Assembly: GCF_006965545.2 (NCBI RefSeq)
Contig: NZ_CP041372.2
Coordinates: 124,001 to 188,000, forward strand
DNA from: Paenalkalicoccus suaedae
GTDB taxonomy: Bacteria > Bacillota > Bacilli > Bacillales > Salisediminibacteriaceae
DNA: 64,000 nucleotides
Reading direction: 5' to 3'
Shown here: positions 1 to 10,700 of the stretch, piece by piece
How the letters are laid out: the number at the start of each line of letters is the position of its first letter
Numbering within the stretch: position 1 is the stretch's first letter
Notes under the pieces: generated by a model
What the model was told of the DNA's origin: nothing
What the model saw: only the letters and a program-made list of their open reading frames with translations
Databases searched by the model: none
Program-made: the position numbers and the translations under genes

Positions 1-486
1 GAAAAAAAGAGCCAATTAGTTGATGAAATTACAACTAAGCTTAAGGACAGCCAATCTACAATCGTAGTTGACTACCGTGGACTTAACGTTTCTGAAGTTA
101 CTGAACTTCGTAAAGAACTTCGTGAAGCTAATGTAGACTTCAAAGTTTACAAGAACTCTATGGTACGTCGCGCGACTGAGGCAGCTGAACTAACTGAGAT
201 TGATGAGTACCTAGTAGGTCCTACAGCAATCGCATTCAGTAACGACGACGTTATCGCTCCAGCGAAGGTACTTAATAACTTCGCGAAGAAGCACGATGCG
301 CTTGAACTAAAAGCAGGTATCATCGAAGGTAAGGTTGTTGCACTTGAAGAAGTTAAAGCACTTGCGGAGCTACCATCTCGCGAAGGCCTTCTTTCAATGG
401 TACTCAGCGTCCTACAAGCACCAATCCGCAACTTCGCTCTTGCTACAAAAGCAGTTGCCGATCAAAAAGAAGAGCAGGGTGCATAA
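1..486 (+). CDS. rplJ: 50S ribosomal protein L10 (5'-truncated by window)
   Basis: L10 anchors the L7/L12 stalk on 23S rRNA near the GTPase centre. The reading frame is open from base 1 and begins [14 protein letters not shown], so only a handful of N-terminal residues are missing. The conserved [16 protein letters not shown] and [10 protein letters not shown] segments identify it. About 161 residues are visible against about 166 for the family. It precedes rplL by 59 bp; the autoregulatory L10 leader expected upstream lies outside the window. Confidence 0.97.
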   Translation, partial: EKKSQLVDEITTKLKDSQSTIVVDYRGLNVSEVTELRKELREANVDFKVYKNSMVRRATEAAELTEIDEYLVGPTAIAFSNDDVIAPAKVLNNFAKKHDALELKAGIIEGKVVALEEVKALAELPSREGLLSMVLSVLQAPIRNFALATKAVADQKEEQGA

Positions 487-545
487 GCACACTCGCTTCA
501 TAGCGTAGCAAAAAAATATTAAAAATTATTAGGAGGAATTCGATC

Positions 546-908
546 ATGTCTCACCAAGCGATTATTGATCAGATTAAAGAAATGTCTGTACTAGAACTTA
601 ACGATCTAGTAAAAGCAATTGAAGAAGAATTTGGAGTAACAGCAGCAGCTCCTGTAGCTGCAGCAGGTGCTGGCGGCGGAGAAGAAGCTGCTGAGCAAAC
701 TGAATTTGACGTAGTTCTTGAGAGCGCTGGATCTTCTAAGATCGGTGTTATCAAAGTAGTACGTGAGCTAACTGGTCTTGGTCTTAAGGACGCGAAAGCA
801 CTTGTTGATGGCGCGCCAGCAGCAATCAAAGAAGGCGTAGATAAGGCTGAAGCTGAAGAAATGAAGAGCAAGCTAGAAGAAGCTGGAGCTTCTATCGAGC
901 TTAAGTAA
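546..908 (+). CDS. rplL: 50S ribosomal protein L7/L12
   Basis: Acidic stalk protein that recruits translational GTPases. The protein has 120 residues: an N-terminal dimerisation helix (about 1-30), an alanine/glycine-rich hinge (about 33-48) and the C-terminal factor-binding domain with [32 protein letters not shown] sits directly upstream of the ATG. It is cotranscribed with rplJ, and a terminator-like hairpin follows within 15 bp of the stop. Confidence 0.98.
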   Translation: MSHQAIIDQIKEMSVLELNDLVKAIEEEFGVTAAAPVAAAGAGGGEEAAEQTEFDVVLESAGSSKIGVIKVVRELTGLGLKDAKALVDGAPAAIKEGVDKAEAEEMKSKLEEAGASIELK

Positions 909-920
909 TTGTTTCTTACA

Positions 921-960
921 AAGAGAACTCACTCAGGATTTCCTGACGGGTTCTCTTTTT
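921..960 (+). terminator. Rho-independent terminator after rplL
   Basis: AAGAGAAC (921-928) pairs with GTTCTCTT (950-957), with an inner TCAGGA/TCCTGA helix (933-938/941-946), followed by a T run. It should end most rplJL transcription before ybxB, although ybxB could receive read-through. Confidence 0.8.
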
Positions 961-988
961 TTACCTGTTATAAGAGGAGTGAATCTAG

Positions 989-1594
989 ATGTCTGATCAC
1001 TATTATTCTAAAACACCTTCTACTACTAGCGAGCGCAAGCAGATCAAAGAAACGATTCGAGATAGAACATATACGTTTACGGTTGATCGCGGCGTATTTT
1101 CTCGTGGAGGCTTAGATTTTGGATCTCGGCTTTTGATCGAGACAATGGAGGAGCCTGCTGTAAAAGGGCCGATTATGGATGTTGGCTGTGGGTGGGGACC
1201 TATCGGGATATCCTTATCAAAAGAATTCTCCGGAAGATTAATAGAGCTAGTCGATGTCAATGAGCGCTCGGTTTCGCTTGCAAAAGAAAACGCAATGGCA
1301 AATAAAGCAGATGTGCGTGTCTATGAAAACAATTTACTTGATGGGGTCGAGAAGGAGAGTGTGGCTGCTGTCATCTCAAACCCACCAATCCGAGCTGGGA
1401 AGCAAACGATTTTTGCTCTGTATGAGCAAGCATATGACGTGTTGCTACCAGGAGGAGAACTATGGATTGTCATTCAAAAGAAGCAAGGGGCAGCATCTAC
1501 GCTGACAAAGCTCGAGGATCTAGGTTTTGATGTTACAACAAAGGCGAAGTCAAAAGGATATTTTATTTACCATGCGAAAAAAAGCGTTGACTGA
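989..1594 (+). CDS. ybxB: Class I SAM-dependent methyltransferase, RsmC/YbxB family
   Basis: Probable RNA (16S rRNA guanine-N2-type) methyltransferase, 201 residues, the single-domain short form usual in Bacillus at this locus. The SAM-binding motif DVGCGWGPIG lies at about residues 63-72 and the catalytic NPPIRAGK at about 130. An N-terminal YTFTVDRGVFSRGGLDFGS segment is typical of the RsmC catalytic half. The ATG follows AAGAGGAGT. It lies between rplL and rpoB as in B. subtilis. The exact target nucleotide is not deducible from sequence. Confidence 0.88.
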   Translation: MSDHYYSKTPSTTSERKQIKETIRDRTYTFTVDRGVFSRGGLDFGSRLLIETMEEPAVKGPIMDVGCGWGPIGISLSKEFSGRLIELVDVNERSVSLAKENAMANKADVRVYENNLLDGVEKESVAAVISNPPIRAGKQTIFALYEQAYDVLLPGGELWIVIQKKQGAASTLTKLEDLGFDVTTKAKSKGYFIYHAKKSVD

Positions 1595-2033
1595 CATCGT
1601 GAATTGTGATAGTGTTATTTAATGCGTATGAATATAAAATGATAATAGGGCTATTGCGCTCTATTACTTGATTTACGTAAGTGTCATAGACTTTATATAG
1701 AGAACGATGATTAAAAAAAGGGTGAGTTGGATAAACTAGAAACGTCTTTTATACACGACGATATTTTAGAAGACTTTTATACCCTTTTTTTATTTATTTA
1801 TTGATTTCTTTCTTCACTATACCCGTATATTCTACATTACATCCTCTGTATCCTTTAAGATTTCGAAAAATGGTTGTCAATCGTTCTCATGACACCCGTT
1901 TAATTACTGGTTTTCCTTGTCGAGTTTAATACGTCTTTACGTTAAAAAACGGGACTACAAACATGTATCTGTCAAAGGTTGTACTATGTACACCTTTTGA
2001 TGATAAAAACGTTAGGTTTGAGGGGTGAATGAG
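1595..2033. other. 439-bp ybxB-rpoB intergenic region
   Basis: No gene is seen. It holds a long terminator-like hairpin (1713-1795) and, just before rpoB, a small hairpin: AAAGG/CCTTT plus TGTAC/GTACA around a TAT loop at about 1974-1997. The hairpin ends some 35 bp before the rpoB start. No promoter close to consensus could be placed with confidence; TTGTCA at 1874-1879 is the best -35 but lacks a good -10. Confidence 0.5.
1713..1795 (+). terminator. Terminator-like long hairpin upstream of rpoB
   Basis: AAAAAAAGGGT (1713-1723) pairs perfectly with ACCCTTTTTTT (1781-1791), enclosing 57 nt in which GTCTT/AAGAC can also pair. The A-tract/T-tract arrangement allows termination in either direction, or attenuation of ybxB read-through into rpoBC. 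Confidence 0.55.
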
Positions 2034-5000
2034 TTGACAGGTCAACTAGTTCAGTATGGACGCCACCGCCAGAGAAGAAGTTATGCGCGAATTAATGAGG
2101 TTTTGGATCTTCCAAACTTGATTGAAATTCAGACTGCTTCTTATCAATGGTTTCTTGATGAAGGGATTCGGGAGATGTTTCAAGACATCTCACCAATCGA
2201 AGATTTCACAGGTAACTTAGTGCTTGAGTTTATCGATTATAGCTTAGGAGATCCTAAGTATCCAGTCGACGAATCAAAAGAGCGCGATGTGACATATTCT
2301 GCTCCACTTCGTGTGAAAGTACGGTTAATTAACAAGGAAACAGGCGAGGTAAAAGAGCAAGAAGTATTTATGGGTGACTTCCCATTAATGACAGACACAG
2401 GTACGTTTGTTATCAATGGTGCAGAGCGCGTTATTGTATCGCAGCTCGTACGTTCACCAAGTGTATATTTCAGCAAAAAAATTGACAAGAACGGAAAGCG
2501 TGGCTTTACAGCAACGGTTATTCCAAACCGTGGAGCATGGCTCGAGCTTGAGACAGATGCAAAGGATGTTGTGTACGTTCGTATCGACCGCACACGTAAA
2601 ATCCCTGTAACTGTTTTATTACGTGCTTTAGGCTTTGGTACAGATCAAGAGATTATTGATCTACTAGGTGAAGATGAATATCTTCGTAATTCCCTAGAAA
2701 AAGATAACACGGACAGCTCAGAGAAGGCCCTGCTTGAGATTTATGAGCGCCTTCGCCCTGGAGAGCCTCCAACTGTTGAGAGTGCGAAAAGCCTCTTAGA
2801 ATCTCGTTTCTTCGATCCAAAGCGCTATGATCTAGCAAATGTGGGTCGTTATAAAATGAACAAAAAGCTTCATATAAAGAATCGTCTATTTAATCAGCGT
2901 CTTGCAGAGACATTAGTAGACCCTGAGACTGGCGAAATTCTTGCTGAAGAGGGTACTGTTATTGATCGTCGTACGTTAGATAAGCTTATCCCGTACCTCG
3001 AGAATAACGTTGGCTTTAAACACATCAATCTTAGCGGAGGCGTCATTGACGATGAGGACGTTGATATTCAGTCTGTCCTTATTTATTCTCAAAACGCTGC
3101 TGAGCCAGATACAACGACACGAGTTATTGCTAATGGAGAGATCGACGAAAAGATTAAGCACATTACACCTGCTGATATCATTTCATCTGTCAGCTATTTC
3201 TTTAACCTCCTTCACGGAGTAGGAAATACAGACGATATCGATCACCTTGGTAACCGTCGTCTACGTTCTGTTGGTGAGCTACTACAAAATCAATTCCGTA
3301 TTGGTCTATCACGTATGGAGCGTGTTGTACGTGAAAGAATGTCGATTCAAGATGCTAGCATGATTACGCCACAGGCGCTTATTAACATTCGCCCTGTTAT
3401 CGCATCTATTAAAGAGTTCTTTGGTAGCTCGCAGCTATCTCAGTTCATGGATCAGACAAACCCACTTGCGGAATTAACGCATAAGCGTCGTCTATCTGCC
3501 TTAGGACCCGGTGGTTTAACGCGTGAGCGCGCAGGCTTTGAAGTGCGTGACGTTCACTACTCTCACTATGGTCGTATGTGTCCGATTGAGACGCCTGAAG
3601 GACCGAACATCGGGTTAATCAACTCGTTATCTTCTTTCGCAAAGGTAAATCCATTTGGATTTATTGAAACGCCTTACCGTCGTGTAGACCACGATAAAGG
3701 ACAGGTGTCGAAGCAGGTAGACTACCTAACTGCTGATGAAGAGGATAACTATGTAGTTGCACAGGCGAATGCCAAGCTCGATGATGAAGGTAACTTCATT
3801 GACGAAAATATCATCTGTCGTTTCCGTGGGGAAAACATTATCGTTCCTCGCGACCGAGTTGACTACATGGACGTTTCGCCTAAGCAGGTAGTATCTGCTG
3901 CGACGGCATGTATTCCTTTCCTCGAAAACGATGACTCCAACCGTGCACTTATGGGAGCGAACATGCAACGTCAAGCTGTACCTCTAATTGAGCCACACTC
4001 TCCATTAGTTGGTACTGGTATGGAATACGTATCTGCTCGTGATTCTGGAGCTGCTGTTGTTGCAAAAGCACCAGGTCGCGTTGAAAAGGTAACGGCGAAG
4101 TTTGTAGACGTACGTGAAGTGAAAGAGGTCGACGGCCGTGAGGTAGAAGGCGACATTAAACGCTATAACCTTATGAAGTTCGAACGCTCTAACCAAGGTA
4201 CCTGCTACAACCAGCGTCCTATCGTTTCGGAAGGTATGAATGTACGTACGGGCGAAATTCTTGCTGACGGTTCCTCTATGGAGCTTGGTGAGATGGCTCT
4301 TGGACAAAACGTATTAGTAGGATTCATGACTTGGGATGGGTATAACTATGAGGATGCGATCATTTTAAGTGAGCGCCTTGTAAAAGACGATGTTTACACG
4401 TCTATCCACATCGAGGAATATGAGTCTGAAGCACGTGATACAAAGCTTGGACCTGAAGAAATTACGCGTGATATCCCGAATGTTGGGGACGATGCGCTTA
4501 AAAACTTAGACGACCGCGGAATTATCCGTGTCGGTGCAGAAGTAAAGGATGGCGACATCCTTGTTGGTAAGGTTACACCTAAAGGGGTAACAGAGCTAAC
4601 AGCTGAAGAACGTCTTCTACATGCAATCTTCGGTGAAAAGGCTCGTGAAGTAAGAGATACATCTCTTCGCGCGCCACACGGTGGAGATGGAATCGTCCTT
4701 GACGTGAAAATCTTTAATCGTGAAGATGGCGACGAGCTACCACCTGGTGTAAACCAATTGGTACGTGTCTACATCGTTCAAAAGCGTAAGATCAACGAAG
4801 GTGACAAGATGGCCGGACGTCATGGTAACAAAGGTGTAATCTCTCGTATTCTTCCAGAAGAAGATATGCCTTACCTACCAGACGGTACGCCGATCGACAT
4901 CATGCTTAACCCACTTGGGGTACCTTCTCGTATGAACATCGGACAGGTGTTAGAGCTACACATGGGAATGGCAGCACGTCAGCTAGGCATTCACATTGCA

Positions 5001-5570
5001 ACACCTGTATTTGATGGAGCGAACGAGGAAGATGTATGGGCGACAATTGCTGAAGCGGGCATGGCTCGTGACGGTAAGACAGTCTTATATGATGGACGTT
5101 CAGGTGAGCCATTTGATAACCGTGTATCTGTTGGTGTTATGTATATGATTAAGCTCGCTCACATGGTTGATGACAAGCTACACGCTCGTTCAACTGGACC
5201 ATACTCTCTAGTAACGCAACAGCCACTTGGTGGTAAAGCCCAGTTTGGTGGACAGCGTTTTGGTGAGATGGAGGTTTGGGCACTTGAGGCATATGGTGCT
5301 GCCTACACGCTTCAAGAAATCTTGACGGTTAAATCCGATGATACAATCGGACGTGTGAAGACGTATGAAGCGATTGTTAAAGGTGAGAATGTACCAGAAC
5401 CTGGAGTACCTGAATCGTTTAAAGTATTAATCAAAGAGCTTCAAAGTCTAGGAATGGACGTTAAGATGCTTTCAAGCAATGACGAAGAAATCGACATGCT
5501 TGAGATTGATGACGATGATGATCAAGCAAACGATAAGCTAAACTTAAACTTAGAGTCTAGCGGAGAGTAA
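2034..5570 (+). CDS. rpoB: DNA-directed RNA polymerase subunit beta
   Basis: Catalytic-core subunit of RNA polymerase, 1178 residues from the chosen TTG start. GAGGGGTG (2020-2027) is the ribosome-binding site 6 nt before TTG 2034. The in-frame GTG at 2025 lies inside that site and is unlikely to be used. The protein then begins [17 protein letters not shown], as in B. subtilis. The rifampicin region [19 protein letters not shown] is wild type in appearance, and [12 protein letters not shown] near the active centre is intact. The C-terminal tail is very acidic (DDDDDQAND). It is followed by rpoC after 47 bp. Confidence 0.98.
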   Translation: MTGQLVQYGRHRQRRSYARINEVLDLPNLIEIQTASYQWFLDEGIREMFQDISPIEDFTGNLVLEFIDYSLGDPKYPVDESKERDVTYSAPLRVKVRLINKETGEVKEQEVFMGDFPLMTDTGTFVINGAERVIVSQLVRSPSVYFSKKIDKNGKRGFTATVIPNRGAWLELETDAKDVVYVRIDRTRKIPVTVLLRALGFGTDQEIIDLLGEDEYLRNSLEKDNTDSSEKALLEIYERLRPGEPPTVESAKSLLESRFFDPKRYDLANVGRYKMNKKLHIKNRLFNQRLAETLVDPETGEILAEEGTVIDRRTLDKLIPYLENNVGFKHINLSGGVIDDEDVDIQSVLIYSQNAAEPDTTTRVIANGEIDEKIKHITPADIISSVSYFFNLLHGVGNTDDIDHLGNRRLRSVGELLQNQFRIGLSRMERVVRERMSIQDASMITPQALINIRPVIASIKEFFGSSQLSQFMDQTNPLAELTHKRRLSALGPGGLTRERAGFEVRDVHYSHYGRMCPIETPEGPNIGLINSLSSFAKVNPFGFIETPYRRVDHDKGQVSKQVDYLTADEEDNYVVAQANAKLDDEGNFIDENIICRFRGENIIVPRDRVDYMDVSPKQVVSAATACIPFLENDDSNRALMGANMQRQAVPLIEPHSPLVGTGMEYVSARDSGAAVVAKAPGRVEKVTAKFVDVREVKEVDGREVEGDIKRYNLMKFERSNQGTCYNQRPIVSEGMNVRTGEILADGSSMELGEMALGQNVLVGFMTWDGYNYEDAIILSERLVKDDVYTSIHIEEYESEARDTKLGPEEITRDIPNVGDDALKNLDDRGIIRVGAEVKDGDILVGKVTPKGVTELTAEERLLHAIFGEKAREVRDTSLRAPHGGDGIVLDVKIFNREDGDELPPGVNQLVRVYIVQKRKINEGDKMAGRHGNKGVISRILPEEDMPYLPDGTPIDIMLNPLGVPSRMNIGQVLELHMGMAARQLGIHIATPVFDGANEEDVWATIAEAGMARDGKTVLYDGRSGEPFDNRVSVGVMYMIKLAHMVDDKLHARSTGPYSLVTQQPLGGKAQFGGQRFGEMEVWALEAYGAAYTLQEILTVKSDDTIGRVKTYEAIVKGENVPEPGVPESFKVLIKELQSLGMDVKMLSSNDEEIDMLEIDDDDDQANDKLNLNLESSGE

Positions 5571-5617
5571 TTCGGCCGTAACCAGTCAACTTGAATGCTG
5601 AAAGGGAGGTTAGCCCC

Positions 5618-8600
5618 TTGATAGATGTAAATAATTTTGAATATATGAAGATCGGCTTAGCATCCTCGGACAAGATTCGCTCTTGGTCCCGTGGAGAGGT
5701 TAAAAAACCAGAGACAATCAACTATCGTACGTTGAAGCCGGAGAAAGACGGTCTCTTCTGTGAGCGTATCTTCGGCCCTACGAAGGATTGGGAATGTCAC
5801 TGTGGTAAATACAAGCGCGTTCGTTATAAGGGCGTAGTTTGTGACAGATGTGGAGTTGAAGTAACGCGCGCGAAGGTTCGTCGTGAGCGTATGGGGCACA
5901 TTGAGCTTGCTGCCCCTGTCTCCCACATTTGGTACTTTAAAGGTATTCCAAGTCGAATGGGTCTTGTTTTAGACATGTCACCACGTTCACTTGAAGAGGT
6001 TATTTACTTTGCATCGTATGTTGTAACAGATGCTGGTGATACACCACTTGAATTAAAGCAACTTCTTTCAGAGAAAGAGTACCGCGCTTATCGCGATAAG
6101 TATGGCCGTTCTTTCACTGCTGAAATGGGAGCAGAAGCAATTCGTAAGCTTTTATCTGATATTGATCTTGAGAAGGAAGCTATTCAACTGAAGGAAGAGC
6201 TAGAGACAGCTCAAGGACAGCGTCGTACTCGTGCGATTAAGCGTCTTGAGGTAATCGAAGCATTCCGTCATTCTGAAAACGAACCAAGCTGGATGGTACT
6301 AGACGTACTTCCTGTTATCCCACCTGAGCTTCGCCCGATGGTACAGCTAGATGGTGGTCGTTTTGCAACTTCTGACTTAAACGATCTATATCGCCGTGTT
6401 ATTAACCGTAATAACCGTCTAAAGCGTCTTTTAGATTTAGGTGCGCCAAACATTATCGTTCAAAACGAGAAGCGTATGCTTCAAGAAGCTGTCGATGCGT
6501 TAATCGATAACGGTCGTCGCGGACGTCCTGTAACTGGGCCGGGTAACCGTCCACTTAAGTCCCTTTCACACATGTTAAAAGGGAAACAGGGTCGTTTCCG
6601 TCAAAACCTTCTTGGTAAGCGTGTTGACTACTCAGGACGTTCGGTAATCGTTGTAGGACCTAACCTAAAGATGTATCAGTGTGGTCTACCGAAGGAAATG
6701 GCACTTGAGCTATTCAAGCCTTTCGTTATGAAGGAGCTTGTAAGTCAAGGTCTTGCTCACAATATCAAGAGCGCAAAGCGTAAAGTAGAGCGTGTGCACC
6801 CTGAAGTATGGGATGTTCTTGAAGAAGTAATTCGTGAGCACCCGGTTCTATTAAACCGAGCGCCAACGCTTCACAGACTTGGTATTCAGGCATTCGAGCC
6901 TACTCTTGTAGAAGGTCGTGCAATTAAGCTTCACCCACTCGTATGTACAGCATATAACGCTGACTTTGATGGTGACCAAATGGCTGTTCACGTTCCACTA
7001 TCTGCAGAGGCACAAGCGGAGTCTCGTCTTCTTATGCTAGCGGCACAAAACATTCTTAACCCTAAGGATGGTAAGCCGGTAGTAACGCCTTCCCAGGATA
7101 TGGTACTAGGTAACTACTACCTAACAATGGAACGCGAAGATGCAATTGGTGAAGGTACGGTATTCGCAACGCCTAACGAAGTGCTAACAGCTTATCAAAA
7201 CGGCTATGTGCACCTTCACACGCGTATCGGTATTCCGGTTAAAGAAGTAAACAAAACAAACTTCAAGGAGAAATTCCAAGAAGATCTTCTTCTTACTTCT
7301 GTAGGTAAGATTATCTTTAACGAAATTCTTCCGGAGTCATTCCCTTATATGAATGAACCTTCTATGGAAAACCTTGAAAAGGAAACGCCTGAAAAGTACT
7401 TCGTCCCATCTACTACAGATGTGAAGAAGGAATTTAAAGAGCGTGATCTTGTATCACCATTTAAGAAAGGCTTCCTTGGAGATATCATCGCAGAGGTATT
7501 TAAGAAATTTAAGATTTCTGAGACGTCTATCATGCTTGATAAGATGAAGGACCTTGGTTTCCATTACTCGACGAAAGCCGGTATCACGATTGGTGTATCT
7601 GACATCGTCGTATTAAAGGATAAGAAAGAGATTCTTGATGAGGCTGACGAAAAAGTTTCGAAGGTATCGAAGCAATTCCGTCGCGGTCTTATTACAGAAG
7701 AAGAGCGCTATGATAAAGTTATCGAGATCTGGAGTAAAGCGAAAGACGTTATTCAGACGAAGCTTCTCGGAACACTTGATAAGCGCAACCCGATCTTTAT
7801 GATGAGTGACTCTGGTGCCCGTGGTAACGCCTCTAACTTTACGCAGCTTGCTGGTATGCGTGGTCTGATGGCAAACCCATCTGGTCGAATCATTGAGCTT
7901 CCGATCAAGTCCTCGTTCCGTGAGGGTCTGACGGTACTTGAGTACTTTATTTCGACACACGGTGCGCGTAAAGGTCTTGCCGATACAGCCCTTAAGACGG
8001 CTGACTCAGGTTACCTAACTCGTCGTCTTGTAGACGTTGCACAGGATGTTATTATCCGTGAGGATGACTGTGGAACGGACCGTGGTTTAGAAGTAAAAGC
8101 GATTCGCGAAGGCTCGGAAATCATTGAAAGCTTATATGACCGTTTAGTAGGTCGTGTATCCTTCCAGAAGATCGTCCATCCTGAAACGAACGAAGTCATT
8201 GTAGATCGTAACGAAAGCATTTCTGAAGACACAGCGAAGGTCATTGAAGATGCAGGAATTGAAGAAGTATTAATTCGTTCTGTGTTCACATGTGACACGA
8301 AGCACGGTGCTTGTAAGAAGTGTTACGGACGTAACTTAGCTACTGGATCTAACGTAGAGGTTGGAGAGGCAGTTGGTATTATTGCAGCCCAGTCTATCGG
8401 AGAGCCAGGTACACAGCTTACAATGCGTACGTTCCACACAGGTGGTGTAGCCGGAGACGATATTACACAGGGTCTACCTCGTATCCAAGAGGTATTTGAG
8501 GCTCGTAATCCGAAGGGTCAAGCTGTTATTTCTGAAATCGAAGGTAAGGTTATCGATGTGAAAGAGCAGAATGACAAGAAGGAAATCGTCGTTCAAGGCG

Positions 8601-9232
8601 CAATTGAAACACGTAACTACCCAACTATGTACGGTGCTCGCCTGAAAGTGAAGGTTGGAGAAGAAGTGAAGCCTGGTCAAGAGCTAACTGAAGGTTCTAT
8701 TGATCCGAAGGAACTTCTAACTGTATCTGGTGTACACGGTGTACAAGAGTATCTTCTACGTGAAGTACAAAAAGTATATCGTATGCAAGGGGTAGAAATC
8801 GGCGATAAGCACGTCGAGGTAATGGTTCGTCAAATGATGCGTAAGATCCGTGTTATGGACGCGGGAGATACAAATGTACTTCCAGGATCTCTTGTTGAGA
8901 TTCACCAGTTTAACGAGGCTAATAGAGATATTCTCCTCAAGAACGGTCGCCCAGCATCTGGACGTCCAGTATTACTTGGTATTACAAAGGCTTCACTTGA
9001 AACGGATTCCTTCCTATCTGCAGCATCCTTCCAGGAGACGACTCGTGTCCTAACTGATGCAGCAATTAAAGGGAAGCGAGACGAACTTGTTGGTCTGAAG
9101 GAAAATGTTATTATCGGTAAGCTCGTACCTGCTGGTACAGGTATGCAGCGCTATCGTCAAGCATTTCCTAAGCAGGGTGACGAGGTAGTTGCACCAGAGA
9201 ATGCAGTTGAAGAAGTAACAGCACAAGAATAA
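5618..9232 (+). CDS. rpoC: DNA-directed RNA polymerase subunit beta'
   Basis: Largest core polymerase subunit, 1204 residues. AAAGGGAGGT (5601-5610) stands 7 nt before TTG 5618, giving [18 protein letters not shown] as in other bacilli; the upstream TTG at 5591 precedes the ribosome-binding site and is rejected. The N-terminal zinc finger ([19 protein letters not shown]), catalytic NADFDGDQM that binds active-site magnesium, trigger-loop segment [16 protein letters not shown] and second zinc cluster ([11 protein letters not shown]) are all present. It is cotranscribed with rpoB. Confidence 0.98.
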   Translation: MIDVNNFEYMKIGLASSDKIRSWSRGEVKKPETINYRTLKPEKDGLFCERIFGPTKDWECHCGKYKRVRYKGVVCDRCGVEVTRAKVRRERMGHIELAAPVSHIWYFKGIPSRMGLVLDMSPRSLEEVIYFASYVVTDAGDTPLELKQLLSEKEYRAYRDKYGRSFTAEMGAEAIRKLLSDIDLEKEAIQLKEELETAQGQRRTRAIKRLEVIEAFRHSENEPSWMVLDVLPVIPPELRPMVQLDGGRFATSDLNDLYRRVINRNNRLKRLLDLGAPNIIVQNEKRMLQEAVDALIDNGRRGRPVTGPGNRPLKSLSHMLKGKQGRFRQNLLGKRVDYSGRSVIVVGPNLKMYQCGLPKEMALELFKPFVMKELVSQGLAHNIKSAKRKVERVHPEVWDVLEEVIREHPVLLNRAPTLHRLGIQAFEPTLVEGRAIKLHPLVCTAYNADFDGDQMAVHVPLSAEAQAESRLLMLAAQNILNPKDGKPVVTPSQDMVLGNYYLTMEREDAIGEGTVFATPNEVLTAYQNGYVHLHTRIGIPVKEVNKTNFKEKFQEDLLLTSVGKIIFNEILPESFPYMNEPSMENLEKETPEKYFVPSTTDVKKEFKERDLVSPFKKGFLGDIIAEVFKKFKISETSIMLDKMKDLGFHYSTKAGITIGVSDIVVLKDKKEILDEADEKVSKVSKQFRRGLITEEERYDKVIEIWSKAKDVIQTKLLGTLDKRNPIFMMSDSGARGNASNFTQLAGMRGLMANPSGRIIELPIKSSFREGLTVLEYFISTHGARKGLADTALKTADSGYLTRRLVDVAQDVIIREDDCGTDRGLEVKAIREGSEIIESLYDRLVGRVSFQKIVHPETNEVIVDRNESISEDTAKVIEDAGIEEVLIRSVFTCDTKHGACKKCYGRNLATGSNVEVGEAVGIIAAQSIGEPGTQLTMRTFHTGGVAGDDITQGLPRIQEVFEARNPKGQAVISEIEGKVIDVKEQNDKKEIVVQGAIETRNYPTMYGARLKVKVGEEVKPGQELTEGSIDPKELLTVSGVHGVQEYLLREVQKVYRMQGVEIGDKHVEVMVRQMMRKIRVMDAGDTNVLPGSLVEIHQFNEANRDILLKNGRPASGRPVLLGITKASLETDSFLSAASFQETTRVLTDAAIKGKRDELVGLKENVIIGKLVPAGTGMQRYRQAFPKQGDEVVAPENAVEEVTAQE

Positions 9233-9314
9233 TCTCAAAAAGTGTTGACACTTTTTTCTCACGGTGGTACTATATCAAAGTGTGCCAAATACCTGATGCT
9301 TTGGAGGATCAACA

Positions 9315-9563
9315 ATGTCTTATGAAAAAGTAGCCCAGGCAACGAATAAAGTCGTCGGCACGAAACAGACGTTAAAAGCACTGGAAAATGAGCAGGTTAA
9401 GGAGCTCGTTGTTGCAAAGGATGCAGATCAGCATGTGCTTGCTAAGGTACTTACAAGCGCAGAGAACAAATCAGTATCTATTGAGTACGTCGACTCTATG
9501 AAGAAGCTTGGTAAAGCTTGTGGAATAGATGTCAATGCAGCAATTGTAGCCATTAAAAAGTAA
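9315..9563 (+). CDS. rplGB: L7Ae-family K-turn RNA-binding ribosomal-like protein (YbxF/RplGB)
   Basis: Small 82-residue L7Ae/L30e/S12e-family protein that recognises kink-turn RNA. It is encoded between rpoC and rpsL in Bacillota. Visible family features are LVVAKDADQHVLAKV and the C-terminal GKACGIDVNAAIVAIK. A TTTGGAGGATC site precedes the ATG. It probably belongs to the str transcription unit, though the 82-bp gap from rpoC leaves room for its own promoter. Confidence 0.9.
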   Translation: MSYEKVAQATNKVVGTKQTLKALENEQVKELVVAKDADQHVLAKVLTSAENKSVSIEYVDSMKKLGKACGIDVNAAIVAIKK

Positions 9564-9572
9564 AAAAGTTTT

Positions 9573-9590
9573 TGCCAGCGAAAGCTGGCA
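9573..9590 (+). other. Intercistronic GNRA hairpin between rplGB and rpsL
   Basis: TGCCAGC (9573-9579) and TGCCAGC's complement GCTGGCA (9584-9590) enclose a GAAA tetraloop. Only mixed pyrimidines follow, not a T run, so it is more likely an mRNA stability or processing element than a strong terminator. Confidence 0.6.
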
Positions 9591-9668
9591 GAGACTTTCC
9601 TTTTACCCATTTGTGAACCACCTGGACCAGTGGGCTTAGATTTTTAGATAAGGAAGGAGGAAACAATC

Positions 9669-10082
9669 ATGCCAACAATTAACCAATTGGTACGACAAGG
9701 CCGTAAGTCAAAGGTACAAAAGTCTGACTCTCCGGCACTAAATAAAGGCTACAACAGCTTTAAGAAGTCGCAAACAAACGAGAGCTCTCCACAAAAGCGT
9801 GGTGTATGTACTCGTGTAGGGACTATGACTCCTAAGAAGCCAAACTCTGCACTTCGTAAGTACGCTCGTGTACGTTTGACTAACCAAATTGAGGTAACGG
9901 CATATATCCCAGGTATCGGACACAACCTACAAGAGCACAGTGTTGTTCTTATCCGTGGTGGACGAGTAAAAGACTTACCAGGGGTACGTTATCACATCGT
10001 TCGTGGTGCGCTTGATACTGCAGGTGTTGAAAACCGTATGCAGAGCCGTTCTAAGTACGGAACAAAGCGTCCTAAGAAATAA
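9669..10082 (+). CDS. rpsL: 30S ribosomal protein S12
   Basis: Decoding-centre protein, 137 residues. The streptomycin-relevant [11 protein letters not shown] and the [14 protein letters not shown] loop have the wild-type lysines. AAGGAGGAAAC precedes the ATG. First gene of the classical str operon (rpsL-rpsG-fusA-tuf). Confidence 0.98.
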   Translation: MPTINQLVRQGRKSKVQKSDSPALNKGYNSFKKSQTNESSPQKRGVCTRVGTMTPKKPNSALRKYARVRLTNQIEVTAYIPGIGHNLQEHSVVLIRGGRVKDLPGVRYHIVRGALDTAGVENRMQSRSKYGTKRPKK

Positions 10083-10133
10083 TATTTTTAAATTCATCTA
10101 TTTCGATAGAAAAATGGGAAAGGAGGGACTCCA

Positions 10134-10604
10134 ATGCCTCGTAAAGGACCAGTAACTCGTCGCGATGTATTAGCAGATCCTATTTACAAGTCTAAGCTTG
10201 TTACACGCCTTATCAACCGCATCATGGTTGACGGTAAGAAAGGTGTAGCACAGTCAATTCTTTATAATGCATTTGATCTTGTACGCGAACGTTCAGGAGA
10301 AGACCCACATGAAGTCTTCGAAAACGCGCTAAAGAACATTATGCCTGTACTTGAAGTAAAAGCACGCCGTGTAGGTGGAGCTAACTATCAGGTACCGATC
10401 GAAGTAAAGGCTGAGCGCCGTACTACTCTTGGACTTCGTTGGTTAGTGAATTATGCACGACTACGCGGAGAGAAGACAATGGAAGAGCGTCTAGCTTACG
10501 AAATTCTAGATGCAGCTAACAACACTGGTGCTTCTGTCAAGAAGCGCGAAGAAACTCACCGTATGGCAGAAGCAAACAAAGCGTTTGCTCACTACCGTTG
10601 GTAG
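10134..10604 (+). CDS. rpsG: 30S ribosomal protein S7
   Basis: Primary 16S rRNA-binding protein nucleating the 30S head, 156 residues, the usual length. It begins [20 protein letters not shown] and ends with the family AHYRW. AAAGGAGGGAC lies upstream of the ATG, 51 bp after rpsL. In other bacteria S7 represses its own operon; I see no obvious S7-site mimic here. Confidence 0.98.
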   Translation: MPRKGPVTRRDVLADPIYKSKLVTRLINRIMVDGKKGVAQSILYNAFDLVRERSGEDPHEVFENALKNIMPVLEVKARRVGGANYQVPIEVKAERRTTLGLRWLVNYARLRGEKTMEERLAYEILDAANNTGASVKKREETHRMAEANKAFAHYRW

Positions 10605-10626
10605 GATAAAAGCTTTTTTCCAGCTG

Positions 10627-10660
10627 AAAAGGCATAGTGGCCCGTCTACTTATGCCTTTT
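10627..10660 (+). other. Hairpin between rpsG and fusA
   Basis: AAAAGGCATA (10627-10636) pairs perfectly with TATGCCTTTT (10651-10660) around a 14-nt loop. The T run forms part of the stem and is only four long, so termination would be partial at best. It separates rpsG from fusA and could set relative expression or mark an RNA-processing site. Confidence 0.55.
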
Positions 10661-10700
10661 CGAGCGGAAATCTCTCAATATAGGAAGGAGAAAGTGACAT